A stretch of 64,000 nt of DNA from Acinetobacter sp. NCu2D-2 (GCF_001647675.1 NZ_CP015594.1:2666001-2730000); one strand, 5' to 3'. Counted from the first letter of the stretch, positions 44,771-54,165 are shown. The notes: a model not told the origin generated them from the letters alone. Program-made: numbers and translations.

Positions 44771-45301
44771 ATGAACGTCCTGCCACGTATTGTTTTAGCC
44801 AGTTTTTTCGCTTTCAGTTCCGCATTCGCAAACGTAACGCTAGCGAAAGAAATCTCCCCCGCTAAAACCAGCGCAAGCGTTCAGGTGACCTCACAACAGG
44901 AATTGATCGATCTGTTTTTTGCAGCAGCTAAAACAGGCAATACTGAAGTCATTCAAGAATTCTTAAAATATGGCTTTCCAGTCGATGTTCGTAACAGTGA
45001 TGGCTATACACCTTTGATGATGGCGACTTATTATGGTCATCAGCCAGTAATTACTTTGTTGTTAAAGCATGGTGCAGATCGTTGTCTACGTGATAAACGA
45101 GGCAATACGGCTTTAATGGGTGCTCTGTTTAAAATGGAATTTACCATTGCTAAACAGCTGCGCCAAATTGATTGTGATGCCAATGCAAAAGCCACAGGTC
45201 AAAAGACCACAGCTGAATTTGCCAAAGTCATTGGTCAAGACAAACAGCTGCAACAGATTATTCGCGAAGCTGAAAAGCAGGTCACGACCTCTAAAAAATA
45301 A
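44771..45301 (+). CDS. ankB: Ankyrin-repeat protein AnkB
   Basis: A 176-residue exported protein. The signal peptide (MNVLPRIVLASFFAFSSAFA) is followed by ankyrin repeats (LIDLFFAAAKTGNTEVIQEFLKYGFPVDVRNSDGYTPLMMATYYGHQPVITLLLKHGADRCLRDKRGNTALMGAL). In Pseudomonas, AnkB is needed for full KatB activity in the periplasm. The start has GGAG 8 bases before. It lies 180 bases after katB. Confidence 0.87.
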   Translation: MNVLPRIVLASFFAFSSAFANVTLAKEISPAKTSASVQVTSQQELIDLFFAAAKTGNTEVIQEFLKYGFPVDVRNSDGYTPLMMATYYGHQPVITLLLKHGADRCLRDKRGNTALMGALFKMEFTIAKQLRQIDCDANAKATGQKTTAEFAKVIGQDKQLQQIIREAEKQVTTSKK

Positions 45302-45458
45302 ATTGGGGCGAGAATTGAGAGAATATTTTTAATTTGCTTAAAAAGTAGCCATAACTTTGCTAAAGTAATCGCTAAGTTATCGTTTACAGATAGTTTCATC
45401 TTATAGATTAACGCGTTATCAATCGTTCACATAAATATCATTGTCAAAGCTGTATGTT

Positions 45459-45489
45459 AATTTTATTATCATTTAATGATAATAAAATT
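45459..45489. promoter_or_regulatory. 31-bp perfect palindrome, likely operator of the RHH gene
   Basis: Arms AATTTTATTATCATT and AATGATAATAAAATT flank a single T. It ends 11 bases before the ATG of a ribbon-helix-helix protein gene. Such length and symmetry are typical of a site for a dimeric or tetrameric RHH repressor, most simply self-regulation. It could also fold in the mRNA and hide the ribosome site. Confidence 0.6.
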
Positions 45490-45500
45490 GATTGAGTAAC

Positions 45501-45689
45501 ATGATTATGGAAAATAAAACTGCGCGACTTACGGTGCTGATTGATCCCGTAAAAAAGCAAGCATTTGAAGACTTATGTGAGCGTCAAGATTTAAAGCCAT
45601 CACAAGTGGTGCGTCAGCTGATTCGTGAATATTTACAGAAGCATAATGTCGATTATGCGACTAAGCCCAAAGTATCTGAGTCAGAATAA
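45501..45689 (+). CDS. Ribbon-helix-helix (CopG/Arc-type) DNA-binding protein
   Basis: A 62-residue protein with the RHH pattern: a short strand (TARLTVLIDP), helix 1 (VKKQAFEDLCERQ) and helix 2 (PSQVVRQLIREYLQKHN). It is probably a small transcription regulator. No toxin gene follows, so it is not an obvious antitoxin. The start may be ATG 45501, ATG 45507 or TTG 45492. A 31-bp palindrome lies directly upstream and a good terminator (45718-45746) directly downstream. Confidence 0.8.
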   Translation: MIMENKTARLTVLIDPVKKQAFEDLCERQDLKPSQVVRQLIREYLQKHNVDYATKPKVSESE

Positions 45690-45717
45690 AGAAATTAAAT
45701 AGTTCAAATCGAGCTAT

Positions 45718-45746
45718 AAAAAAACTGCCATTTCGGCAGTTTTTTT
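45718..45746. terminator. Bidirectional terminator after the RHH gene
   Basis: AAAAAAACTGCC-ATTTC-GGCAGTTTTTTT between convergent reading frames. Confidence 0.9.
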
Positions 45747-45759
45747 ATTTGAAATAACA

Positions 45760-45903
45760 TTAAGAGAAATCGAGCTCTTTTTCGAATTTGCGTAGGTCAT
45801 GACGTGCCATCGCAAGATTGGCTTTTTGACGGTCTAAAACCAAGTATAAAAATAAATCTGGATTACGGTCTAAAGGGCGGAGGATATGATACTGCTTAAT
45901 CAT
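45760..45903 (-). pseudogene. Short frame, probable remnant of a larger gene
   Basis: A 47-residue frame ([47 protein letters not shown]) ends next to a terminator. The peptide looks like real coding sequence, with a strand followed by an amphipathic helix similar in feel to the C-terminus of a roadblock/LC7-type domain. There is no ribosome site, and the frame is open only 10 codons upstream, after which AT-rich non-coding sequence follows. The N-terminal part therefore seems lost. The family is uncertain. Confidence 0.4.
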
Positions 45904-46327
45904 AATATGTGCATATAGTTTAAATATAAATCTAATTAATTATAAAAATGATATTTATCAATAGATTGTGTCTAAACCACAGGAACATTGTTATATCTTT
46001 TATCGATGAGTGTGGATCCATAGCTATTAGACAGCTTAATTTTTGAAACAAAGAATCAACATTACAAACAATACAGAAACATAAGTTTTAATTTTATTTA
46101 CATTGTAAATGTGACCTAGTTGGAGAATTTAGAAAATAAGTTTAGTGAGTGTGACTTCATCATTTAAATAAGTGCAGATTTAATTGATGGTGAAAAAATG
46201 TTGAAATAGCTTAGACTTTAGTCTAAAAACTCCCCTAAAATTTCAGTTAGCTGTATGTAAAACCTACAATATTCTGCATCTATTTGTGCTTTAATGCTGA
46301 GAAGCACAGCGATATTACCTATTAGTT
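45904..46327. other. 424-bp intergenic region upstream of pncB
   Basis: No gene is seen. It holds two palindromes: ATTTACA-T-TGTAAAT (46096-46110) and TTAGACT-TT-AGTCTAA (46211-46226), 218 and 102 bases before pncB. The left part may be decayed DNA of the gene whose end is at 45760-45903. Confidence 0.5.
46211..46226. promoter_or_regulatory. Palindrome upstream of pncB, candidate operator
   Basis: TTAGACTTTAGTCTAA has 7-bp perfect arms around TT. Its place before a NAD-salvage gene suggests a niacin or NAD regulator; the identity cannot be set from sequence alone. Confidence 0.45.
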
Positions 46328-47539
46328 ATGGCGCCAATCATTCATTCATTGCTCGATACTGACCTGTATAAATTCACAATGTTGCAGGTGGTGTTGCACA
46401 AGTTTCCACAAACGCACAGTGTTTATCATTTCCGTTGTCGTAATCTCGAAGATACAGCTTATCCGCTGGTTGAGATTCTGGATGAATTGAATGAGCAGCT
46501 CGATTTACTTTGTACTTTAAAATTTAAAGAGGATGAGCTGCAATATTTACGCAGTCTTCGTTTTATCAAAAGTGACTTTGTCGATTATTTAGAACTCTTC
46601 CAATTAAAACGCCGTTTTATTAAAGCCTCAATAGATGAAGAAGGCCGTTTGGACATTTGGGTCGAAGGACCGATGGTTCAAGCGATGATGTTTGAAATCT
46701 TCGTTCTTGCAATTGTGAACGAGCTCTATTTCCGCCGCATTACAAGTGATGACGTGATTGCCGAAGGCGAGCGTCGTTTAAAAGCGAAAGTTGAATTATT
46801 AAAACGCTATGAAAAAGACCAAGACCCAAATGATCCGCCATTCTTGGTGTCTGACTTCGGTACACGCCGTCGTTATAGCTTTGCATGGCAAAAACATGTG
46901 GTTGAAGAACTGAATAAAGCTGCACCTCATGTATTCCGTGGTACCAGTAACGTCCTGCTTGCAAAGGATTTAGGCATTACACCAATTGGTACGATGGCGC
47001 ATGAATTTCTGCAAGCCTTTCAAGCACTGGATGTGCGTCTGCGTAATTTCCAAAAATCTGCCTTAGAAACTTGGGTCCAAGAATACCGCGGTGACTTAGG
47101 AATTGCCTTGACCGACGTGGTGGGCATGGATGCGTTCTTAAATGACTTCGATTTATACTTTGCCAAACTCTTTGATGGCTTACGTCACGACAGTGGCGAC
47201 CCCTATGAATGGGGTGATAAAGCCTACGCACACTATAAAAAGTTAAAAATAGACAGTAAGACCAAAATGCTGACCTTCAGCGATGGTCTAAACATCGAAA
47301 AAGCCTGGAATTTACACCAGTACTTTAAAGATCGTTTCCAAGTCAGTTTTGGTATTGGAACCAACTTGACCAATGATATGGGCCAAACAGCACTGAATAT
47401 CGTGTTGAAACTAGTGGAATGTAATGGTCAATCCGTGGCTAAAATTTCTGATAGCCCAGGTAAAACCATGACAGATAACGATACGTTCTTGGCATATTTA
47501 AGACAGGTATTTGAGATCACCGAACCTGCTGAAGTTTAA
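46328..47539 (+). CDS. pncB: Nicotinate phosphoribosyltransferase
   Basis: A 403-residue enzyme making nicotinate mononucleotide from nicotinate and PRPP. Family marks are [29 protein letters not shown], the phosphohistidine region [14 protein letters not shown], and FRHDSGDP-like [12 protein letters not shown]. It belongs to the Preiss-Handler salvage route with PncA encoded 10 kb away. It is a single gene with a terminator at 47560-47587. Confidence 0.96.
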   Translation: MAPIIHSLLDTDLYKFTMLQVVLHKFPQTHSVYHFRCRNLEDTAYPLVEILDELNEQLDLLCTLKFKEDELQYLRSLRFIKSDFVDYLELFQLKRRFIKASIDEEGRLDIWVEGPMVQAMMFEIFVLAIVNELYFRRITSDDVIAEGERRLKAKVELLKRYEKDQDPNDPPFLVSDFGTRRRYSFAWQKHVVEELNKAAPHVFRGTSNVLLAKDLGITPIGTMAHEFLQAFQALDVRLRNFQKSALETWVQEYRGDLGIALTDVVGMDAFLNDFDLYFAKLFDGLRHDSGDPYEWGDKAYAHYKKLKIDSKTKMLTFSDGLNIEKAWNLHQYFKDRFQVSFGIGTNLTNDMGQTALNIVLKLVECNGQSVAKISDSPGKTMTDNDTFLAYLRQVFEITEPAEV

Positions 47540-47559
47540 AACCGATTATTTCAATTTAA

Positions 47560-47587
47560 AGCCGTCTCAATTAGAGGCGGCTTTTTT
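47560..47587 (+). terminator. Terminator of pncB
   Basis: AGCCGTCTC/GAGGCGGCT, with one G-U pair and a 4-base loop, followed by a T run. Confidence 0.88.
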
Positions 47588-47716
47588 ATGCATTATGATT
47601 TTTTTATCAACTTTATTATCTTAAAAAATGCTAAAGATCTCGATAAAAACAGCATAATCGAGAAAATGAGCTGTGCTAAGATCAAATGGATTTGAATGAA
47701 AATAGCTTAGAACACC

Positions 47717-48559
47717 ATGACAGCTTTTAATTTTGGTCTGCTGATTGAAGCAGAAGATTTGGTACCGTATTTGGGAAATGACAAGCTTCGAATTGTCGAT
47801 TTGAGCCGTGCATCTGTTTATGAACAGCTACATATTCCACATGCGATCCATGTTCAGCCAAAATTATTGGTACGCCAAGAAGAAAATGCGATGGGCCTGT
47901 TACCTGAGCAAGAGCAACTTGAAGAACTCATTCGTTACTTAAATATTTCTCCTGAGCATCATGTTGTTGCCTATGATGATGAAGGTGGTGCGTGGGCAGG
48001 GCGCTTACTTTGGAATTTGCATTGTCTTGGCTTTGAAAATACCAGTCTACTTAATGGTGGCATTCATGCATGGCTTGCAGCGGGCTTGCCCACATCGATG
48101 GAACAACAAAAAAGTGCAGCAGTAGATAACCTGGTTTCCGTGAATCTGGCAGCAAAAAATCAATTCCATATTGACTATGACGCATTGCGTGAACAGGTGG
48201 AACAAGGGCAGATTCAAGTCTGGGATTGCCGTACTGAAGATGAATATACCGGTCTGCGTTTAGCAGCGCGACGCGGCGGTCACATTCCTGGGGCACGTCA
48301 TTTCGAGTGGAGTACTGCCCTTAACCGTCAAAATCATTTAAAATTACATCCACTACAGCGCACACAGCAGCGTTTGGAACAACTTGGTTTTGACTTAAAA
48401 CAGCCTGTTGTGGTGTATTGCCAGTCGCATCACCGTTCAGGTTTGGCCTACATGTTAGGACGTCTATTGGGTTGGCAAATCCGAGCCTATGATGGTGCGT
48501 GGAGTGAGTGGGGCAACCGCCTCGATAGTCCAATCGCTACTGGGGAGTTGCAATCTTGA
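47717..48559 (+). CDS. rhdA: Thiosulfate sulfurtransferase (rhodanese)
   Basis: A 280-residue two-domain rhodanese. The C-terminal domain carries the active loop [11 protein letters not shown] with the catalytic cysteine; RhdA of Azotobacter and Pseudomonas has the very similar CQTHHRSG, unlike the CGSGVTA of mercaptopyruvate sulfurtransferases. The N-terminal domain is inactive ([17 protein letters not shown]). The stop overlaps the psd start by four bases, so the two are co-translated. A rhdA-psd pairing is also known in Pseudomonas. Confidence 0.88.
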   Translation: MTAFNFGLLIEAEDLVPYLGNDKLRIVDLSRASVYEQLHIPHAIHVQPKLLVRQEENAMGLLPEQEQLEELIRYLNISPEHHVVAYDDEGGAWAGRLLWNLHCLGFENTSLLNGGIHAWLAAGLPTSMEQQKSAAVDNLVSVNLAAKNQFHIDYDALREQVEQGQIQVWDCRTEDEYTGLRLAARRGGHIPGARHFEWSTALNRQNHLKLHPLQRTQQRLEQLGFDLKQPVVVYCQSHHRSGLAYMLGRLLGWQIRAYDGAWSEWGNRLDSPIATGELQS

Positions 48560-49407
48560 GCATCACATCGCGTTTAAAACAACAAATCTTTATTCAAGCT
48601 CAAAAAGTGGTGCCACAACACAAATTATCACGTGTCGTCGGTAAAGTCGCAGCCAGCGAAAACCCATTGATTAAAAATGCCGTGATTACTGCATTCAAAG
48701 CACAATATGGCATTGATATGTCGATTGCTGAACAGCAAAATGCCCTAAAATTTAAATCATTTAATGAATTCTTTACCCGTGCTTTAAAGCAAGGTGTACG
48801 TGCGGTAGATAGCAACCCAAGCAGTATTGTTTCACCTGCGGATGGCGCAATCTCTCAACTGGGTCAAATTGTTGAAGGTGATGTTTTCCAAGCCAAAGGC
48901 CAAAAATTTACCGTTGAAAATTTAATTGCCGATCCGCAATTGGCTGAACCGTTTAAAAATGGTCAGTTTGCTACAGTTTACTTATCACCGAAAGATTATC
49001 ACCGTGTGCATATGCCGTTTGCAGGGACTTTGACCGAGACTCTGTATGTACCAGGTGAACTGTTTTCTGTGAATCAAACCACAGCCGAGAATATTCCAGG
49101 GTTGTTCGCTCGAAATGAACGTATGGTGTGTTTGTTCGATACTGAATTAGGGCGTATGGCAGTGGTCTTGGTGGGTGCCATGATCGTGGCGGGTATTGAA
49201 ACGGTTGCAACTGGTAAAGTAAAACCATCAGGTCGTATTGAACTGAATCAGCACAATTTATTTTTGGAAAAAGGTGCAGAGCTCGGTCGTTTCTACTTGG
49301 GTTCAACTGCTGTGGTTTTATTTGAAGAAAATAAAATGCAATGGGATACAGAGTTTAAAGCCAATTCAACTGTCGTAATGGGCGAAGCGATGGGGCATAT
49401 ACTTTAA
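48556..49407 (+). CDS. psd: Phosphatidylserine decarboxylase proenzyme
   Basis: A 283-residue inner-membrane enzyme that makes phosphatidylethanolamine. The self-cleavage site LGST ([14 protein letters not shown]) near residue 252 gives the pyruvoyl group. [21 protein letters not shown] and [14 protein letters not shown] are conserved. The start is TTG at 48556, overlapping the rhdA TGA stop. TTG and the overlap suggest translation is coupled to rhdA. Confidence 0.96.
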   Translation: MSITSRLKQQIFIQAQKVVPQHKLSRVVGKVAASENPLIKNAVITAFKAQYGIDMSIAEQQNALKFKSFNEFFTRALKQGVRAVDSNPSSIVSPADGAISQLGQIVEGDVFQAKGQKFTVENLIADPQLAEPFKNGQFATVYLSPKDYHRVHMPFAGTLTETLYVPGELFSVNQTTAENIPGLFARNERMVCLFDTELGRMAVVLVGAMIVAGIETVATGKVKPSGRIELNQHNLFLEKGAELGRFYLGSTAVVLFEENKMQWDTEFKANSTVVMGEAMGHIL

Positions 49408-49414
49408 TTGAAAT

Positions 49415-49590
49415 CTTCCCCCTTTGTAAAAGGGGGATTGAGGGGGATTTATAAAAATACTGGAGTTAGGTGTTAAAATTTAAAGCTGATTTCCACAGAT
49501 AATCCCTCCTAATAATCTTCTTTTAGGAAGAATTTAGGTGAAGGGACAAGACCTCTCCCTAACCCTCTCCTGAAAGGAGAGGGAATAATA
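49415..49590. repeat. Two intergenic palindromic repeat units
   Basis: TCCCCCTTTGTAAAAGGGGGA (about 49417-49437) with GAGGGGGATT next to it, and CCTCTCCCTAACCCTCTCC...GGAGAGGGA (about 49551-49583). These CCCCCT- and CTCTCCCTA-type units recur between genes in many bacteria and are not part of psd. Confidence 0.6.
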
Positions 49591-49596
49591 GGCAGT

Positions 49597-49622
49597 AAAA
49601 AAGCACCATTCGGTGCTTTTTT
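49597..49622. terminator. Bidirectional terminator between psd and the SPOR gene
   Basis: AAAAAAGCACC-ATTC-GGTGCTTTTTT between convergent genes. Confidence 0.9.
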
Positions 49623-49633
49623 ATTTTCTGGAC

Positions 49634-50236
49634 TTAGCGTTTTACAACGATTGAGTCGATCCCACTATGTTGTAAAGTTTGTTGTGCGATGACCGCAGCA
49701 TCAGCTGAATCATAAGGACCTGAAATTACGCGGTACCAAACTTTGCCACCTTCAACACTTCGTACGACATCGGCAGAAAGACCATTCAAGATGATTTCAG
49801 CACGACGTGCATCGGCTTGATCTGGGTCATCATAGCTACGTACTTGCAGAATATAAGATTGTACAGGTGCAGCAGTATCGGCAGATTCTAAGCCAGGTTC
49901 AGTGGCTTCTTCAGCGTTATTTTTAGGTGCTTCAACAATGACAACAGCTTCCTGACTTTTAGTTTCAGGAACTGCCTGATCTGGAATAGGGGTAACTTGC
50001 TGCTGAGGGAGGAGATCATAAAAACGGTAGTCTTTATTGGTGTCTTCTTCTTCGTAATGCTCAGAACTCAGTTGATCCTTCGGTTTAACAGGTTCCCATG
50101 GTTTCCACAGCATCAATGCCATGAGAAAACTCAAAACGATCAAAATGACCACAAGTGTACCGAGCCACGTTGGAATTAAAGGCTTTTTCGGTTTATTCGG
50201 TCTTTCAGATACACCGCGCTGAGTCTTACCAAACAC
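49634..50236 (-). CDS. SPOR-domain protein (FtsN-like)
   Basis: A 200-residue protein with a short cytoplasmic tail, one membrane helix (LGTLVVILIVLSFLMALMLW, about 26-45), an acidic linker and a C-terminal SPOR domain (SYILQVRSYDDPDQADARRAEIILNGLSADVVRS...VWYRVISGPYDSADAAVIAQQTLQHSGIDSIVV). SPOR domains bind denuded septal glycan. The layout and place after argS match FtsN-type proteins of Pseudomonas. It lacks obvious FtsN-essential repeats, so FtsN itself is not proven. Confidence 0.82.
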   Translation of the reverse strand: MFGKTQRGVSERPNKPKKPLIPTWLGTLVVILIVLSFLMALMLWKPWEPVKPKDQLSSEHYEEEDTNKDYRFYDLLPQQQVTPIPDQAVPETKSQEAVVIVEAPKNNAEEATEPGLESADTAAPVQSYILQVRSYDDPDQADARRAEIILNGLSADVVRSVEGGKVWYRVISGPYDSADAAVIAQQTLQHSGIDSIVVKR

Positions 50237-50272
50237 TAGGGACGTCCTCTTATCTTTATTCTCAGGATAGAA

Positions 50273-50394
50273 AAGGCATAACCAAAGTTATGCCTTGTTC
50301 TGTGTATCCTATGTGATCATGTGCTAAATGTCATCATTTTGCATACAGATCTCATGTGATTTTTATCGTTGATCTGTATTCAATACAGATCAAC
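50273..50394 (-). other. Structured intergenic region between argS and the SPOR gene
   Basis: A perfect 27-bp palindrome with arms GTTGATCTGTATT and AATACAGATCAAC around one base (50368-50394), a third related half ATACAGATC (50343-50351), and a 10-bp stem AAGGCATAAC-CAAA-GTTATGCCTT (50273-50296). It may be a regulator site, an sRNA or both. Only the last stem is followed by T on the minus strand. Confidence 0.5.
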
Positions 50395-50495
50395 CTAGCG
50401 CTTTCAACAGCTGATGTGATCTACAAGGTGCTCACTTCGAGACAGCTCTCATCTTGCGAGCATACAAAGCAATTCTTTGTACTATTAACCTTCTT

Positions 50496-50529
50496 GAATC
50501 AATGTAAAAGCAGTGCTTTACATTGATTC
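50496..50529 (-). other. Hairpin spanning the argS stop codon
   Basis: GAATCAATGTAAAAGC and GCTTTACATTGATTC pair almost fully over a 3-base loop. There is no T run, so it is more likely an mRNA 3' stabiliser or a Rho-dependent or processing element than an intrinsic terminator. A smaller stem TACAAAG/CTTTGTA follows at 50463-50481. Confidence 0.55.
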
Positions 50530-52308
50530 AGGTGCAGACACACCAAGAAGCTCTAAACCATTGCGCAGTACTTGACGTACGTTTACAGATAACAATAAAC
50601 GTGCTTGAGTGAGTTCAGCATCATCACCCAATACTTTGTTTTCGTTATACCAGCCATGGAACAGTGCAGCGAGTTCTTTTAAGTAGTTACCCACTTGGTG
50701 TGGTTCATAGCTGTTCGCAGCACGAGTCAGAATTTCTGGGTAAGCTGCAAGTTTTGCTAAGATTTCAGTTTCAGCATCAAGCTCAAGTTTAGATGCCAAG
50801 CTGCGTGCCGCAGTTGCATCGAAGTTCACATTGAGGCTCGCTGCTTTTTCTAACATACGGCAGATACGGGCATGTGCGTATTGGATGTAGTACACCGCAT
50901 TGTCTTTACTTTGAGACACAGCAAGGTCTAAGTCAAAGTCAATGTGTTGTTCAGACTTACGCATCACGTAGTAGAAACGAGCAGCATCGTTACCAACTTC
51001 TTTACGAAGGTCACGTAAAGTTACGTACTGACCTGAACGAGATGACATTTGCACCATCTCACCGCCACGCCATAGGCTCACGAACTGAACGAGAAGAACT
51101 GTTAGTTTTTTAGAGTCATAGCCAAGCGCATCAATTGCAGCTTTCACACGTGCAATATAACCGTGGTGGTCTGAACCCCAGATATCAATGATGTCGGTAT
51201 AACCACGTTGCAGTTTGTTTAAGTGATAGGCAATGTCTGACGCAAAGTAAGTGGTTTGACCATTACGACGTTTTACTACACGGTCTTTTTCATCACCGAA
51301 TTCAGTCGATTTAAACCAGATGTTGCCGTCTTTTTCGTATAAGAAGCCACGTTGATCTAATGTTTGAAGCGCTTCATCAATCTTTTCAGTCAACGTTGCT
51401 TCACTGAACCAATTGTTGAAGGTTACACCAAACTCACCAAGGTCATCTTTAATATCATCCAAGATGGCATGTAAAGCAGCTTGATGGAACACGCGGTAGC
51501 CTGCGCCAAGTAGGTTTTGTGAGTTAAAGATCAAACCATCGATATGTTTTTCTTTATCGCCTGAAAGTACGACTTTATTGCCCTCAGCATCAAGCTCAGG
51601 TGCATATTGCACATCTTCAGGAACATCTTTATAGACATCTGCGACATCGCGTACATAAGCATCGCCATCTTTGTCGATGATGCTTTGCGCGATTTCTTTA
51701 ACGTAGTCACCTTGGTAGGCATTTTTAGGGAAAACTAAAGTTTGACCCTTTAATTCTAAGTAACGTAAGTAAGTTGAAGTCGCCAAAATGTCCATTTGAC
51801 GGCCAGCATCGTTGACATAGTATTCGCGATCCACTTTAGCACCAGTGGCTTCAAGAAGATTGGCAACCGTCATACCATACGCTGCACCACGACCATGACC
51901 CACGTGTAGACTTGAAGTTGGGTTTGCAGAGACAAACTCAACTTGAATACGTTTTTCAGCATTGGCTTGAGTGCGACCAAAGCTGTCTTTTTGCGCTTGA
52001 ATTTGGTCAAGGATTGCAAAACGCTGATCGGCATTTAGGAAGAAGTTAATAAAGCCAGGACCTGCGATCTCAGCTTTGCTGATGTCTACCACTTCAGGCA
52101 ATGCAGCTAAAATTTTCTCAGCTAAGTCACGTGGTTTCATCCCCGCAGCTTTAGAGGCAATCATCGCAATATTTGAAGCGAAGTCACCGTGCGATCGGTC
52201 TTTGGTACGCGTCAAATTACTGGTATTTTTCCAGTCAGATGGGAGGACACCTTCAGCTTGAAGGGATTGCACTGCATGTTCTAGAGCTGCTTGGATTGCC
52301 GTGTTCAT
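50518..52308 (-). CDS. argS: Arginyl-tRNA synthetase
   Basis: A 596-residue class I synthetase. The HIGH-type motif is in VSANPTSSLHVGHGRGA near residue 128; the KMSKS site is replaced by the usual ArgS variant (EMVQMSSRSGQYVTLRDL). The N-terminal tRNA-binding domain (MNTAIQAALEHAVQSLQAEG) and C-terminal anticodon-binding domain are complete. The start 52308 is preferred over a longer frame from 52353 that does not resemble the family. It is upstream of the SPOR gene, as in Pseudomonas. Confidence 0.97.
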   Translation of the reverse strand: MNTAIQAALEHAVQSLQAEGVLPSDWKNTSNLTRTKDRSHGDFASNIAMIASKAAGMKPRDLAEKILAALPEVVDISKAEIAGPGFINFFLNADQRFAILDQIQAQKDSFGRTQANAEKRIQVEFVSANPTSSLHVGHGRGAAYGMTVANLLEATGAKVDREYYVNDAGRQMDILATSTYLRYLELKGQTLVFPKNAYQGDYVKEIAQSIIDKDGDAYVRDVADVYKDVPEDVQYAPELDAEGNKVVLSGDKEKHIDGLIFNSQNLLGAGYRVFHQAALHAILDDIKDDLGEFGVTFNNWFSEATLTEKIDEALQTLDQRGFLYEKDGNIWFKSTEFGDEKDRVVKRRNGQTTYFASDIAYHLNKLQRGYTDIIDIWGSDHHGYIARVKAAIDALGYDSKKLTVLLVQFVSLWRGGEMVQMSSRSGQYVTLRDLRKEVGNDAARFYYVMRKSEQHIDFDLDLAVSQSKDNAVYYIQYAHARICRMLEKAASLNVNFDATAARSLASKLELDAETEILAKLAAYPEILTRAANSYEPHQVGNYLKELAALFHGWYNENKVLGDDAELTQARLLLSVNVRQVLRNGLELLGVSAPESM

Positions 52309-52553
52309 AATCAGTCGAAAATAAATGTCGCGGAAAAACAGCAAATATAGCAAATTTCAGGCTCTTTAGGGGAAACCATTTGTATCGCTCGGAAAATATA
52401 GAGATAAAAAATTGAGAAAACAGGCCCCAATTTTGACGTGGGTGAAGATTATGATTTGTGTGAAATAGCTCTTATTTTATACAGAAAAGCGAAACATTGA
52501 TCAGCAAAATCCTTTATAGTATTGCGCCTAATAAAGGCATTTAAGAGTAAGTT

Positions 52554-52832
52554 GTGGCAGCGTCAAAACGACCGACAATTATTGGTCATATTCCCAAATT
52601 ACCCGGAAAATGGGCGCTTATTGTGATTCCATTTTTCTTATCAAGTCTGATGAGTGGCATTATCTCATTAATTAACATGCTACGTAATTTGGGTTGGTTC
52701 GATGGCTTTATTCAGCTATGGTTATATAACTGGATGATTTCTTGGGCGATTGCGTTTCCCATTGTGGTCACTTTACTGCCGTTTGTGCGCAAATTTGCTT
52801 CACTATTTGTTGATATGGCACCACCCAAATAA
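52554..52832 (+). CDS. DUF2798 family small membrane protein
   Basis: A 92-residue protein with two hydrophobic helices (WALIVIPFFLSSLMSGIISLINML and WMISWAIAFPIVVTLLPFV) and the pattern SGIISxxN...W...WxxSWAIAFP of DUF2798. It starts with GTG and has AAGAG upstream. The function is unknown. It is convergent with the DUF445 gene. Confidence 0.8.
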   Translation: MAASKRPTIIGHIPKLPGKWALIVIPFFLSSLMSGIISLINMLRNLGWFDGFIQLWLYNWMISWAIAFPIVVTLLPFVRKFASLFVDMAPPK

Positions 52833-52850
52833 AACGAACTCGAAATTTAC

Positions 52851-54152
52851 TTAAAGTAAATTTTCGACCACTGCACGAATCACTCCCAAAACTAAACCGA
52901 TAAATGCGCCCACAACTACACCGTTGACGCGAATCATATGTAAGTCGCCACCGACTTCATTTTCAATCTTATCGATCATCTCCGTTGAATCCCATTCGTG
53001 AATACGCTCGCTGATAAAACGAATAACTTTTTCACTGTATTGGTCGCTGAGTTCAACTGCAATGCCACTTAGGCGATGGTTCAGTAGTTCACGTACAGAA
53101 GCATTGGAAACGATATTTTGTCCGACCTGTTGAATGGCGATACGAATATTTTCAGCGATGCCTGAATTGGCTTGTTCTAAGTCAGCTTTAATAGCATCAC
53201 AAAGGATGACAACGGCACCACTGATAAAATTCAGCACTTGTGGGCTATCGAGTAGGGCGTTTTTACTTGAATTGAGCTTTTGACTCGCTTCACTATTCGG
53301 ATCTGAGAGTTGCAGCATTAAAGTATTTGCTGCTTCTTCAATTTTAATCCGCCACGGATGATCTGCATCTGCCAGCATGGCTTCAACTCGCCCAATCACG
53401 GAATCGATACTGCGCTGCTGTACATCAATGCCAATCCAACTGGCACCTTTGGCGAGGCGCCACACACCCATTTCTTTAAATAAATTACGGGTAATCTCTT
53501 GGGTTTTTTCAGGGTGTGAAATCATCCACTCATGTGCGAGATCAAGCCCGCGTTGTAGCACGTCTTGATGGAAGTCATTTTCCAAAACCGCACGTAGCAT
53601 TTCACTCGCCAAGTGATTAATTTGCGTATTTTTGACCCATTGCACGCTGTTGCTTTGAATAAAGCCCGAAATTTGTTCCTGTCCAACAAACTCAAAAATC
53701 TTGGGTACAGATTGCTGAATGGCTTGCGTGACCTGTGCATTATTTTTGGGATTGGCGAGCCATTTTCCTGCGGCAAGACTGAGATCCGTATTGGCAAGAC
53801 TGCGTTGCACAATTTGAGGTGAAAGAAAATTTTCCTGTACAAAGCGCCCCATCGACTCAGCAATACGAGCTTTATTACGGGGAATAATTTCTGTGTGATC
53901 ACGCAAAAACTTCGGAATGGGCATTTTGCCAAACGGATTACGGAATAACACCGTAATGGCATACCAATCTGCCAAACCGCCGACCACACCTGCTTCAGCG
54001 GATAGCATTAAAATATGAATCAGCCAAAGATATTCAGGAAAGATTTTTGCAGTGACCATCAGCGCCAGCCACGCCACAACTGCGCTTACCAAGGCGATGG
54101 TGGCAAATCGTTTACTGCGTTGTAAGCTCGGAGCGATGGTCTGATTTTGCAT
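52851..54152 (-). CDS. DUF445 family protein (YjiN-like)
   Basis: A 433-residue membrane protein with helices near the N-terminus (ATIALVSAVVAWLALMV, LWLIHILMLSAEAGVVGGLADWYAITVLF) and at the extreme C-terminus (VVVGAFIGLVLGVIRAVVENLL), joined by a long helical domain. GGLADWYAITVLFRNPFGKMPIPKFLRDHTEIIPRNKARIAESMGRFVQENFL is the family signature. The function is unknown. It is followed closely upstream by the lipoprotein gene at 54166 on the same strand. Confidence 0.87.
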   Translation of the reverse strand: MQNQTIAPSLQRSKRFATIALVSAVVAWLALMVTAKIFPEYLWLIHILMLSAEAGVVGGLADWYAITVLFRNPFGKMPIPKFLRDHTEIIPRNKARIAESMGRFVQENFLSPQIVQRSLANTDLSLAAGKWLANPKNNAQVTQAIQQSVPKIFEFVGQEQISGFIQSNSVQWVKNTQINHLASEMLRAVLENDFHQDVLQRGLDLAHEWMISHPEKTQEITRNLFKEMGVWRLAKGASWIGIDVQQRSIDSVIGRVEAMLADADHPWRIKIEEAANTLMLQLSDPNSEASQKLNSSKNALLDSPQVLNFISGAVVILCDAIKADLEQANSGIAENIRIAIQQVGQNIVSNASVRELLNHRLSGIAVELSDQYSEKVIRFISERIHEWDSTEMIDKIENEVGGDLHMIRVNGVVVGAFIGLVLGVIRAVVENLL

Positions 54153-54165
54153 AAATATCCTGTTG

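Noticed and set aside
45501..45689. RHH protein as the antitoxin of a toxin-antitoxin pair
   Set aside because: A terminator follows directly, and neither the upstream ankB nor the downstream fragment resembles a toxin.
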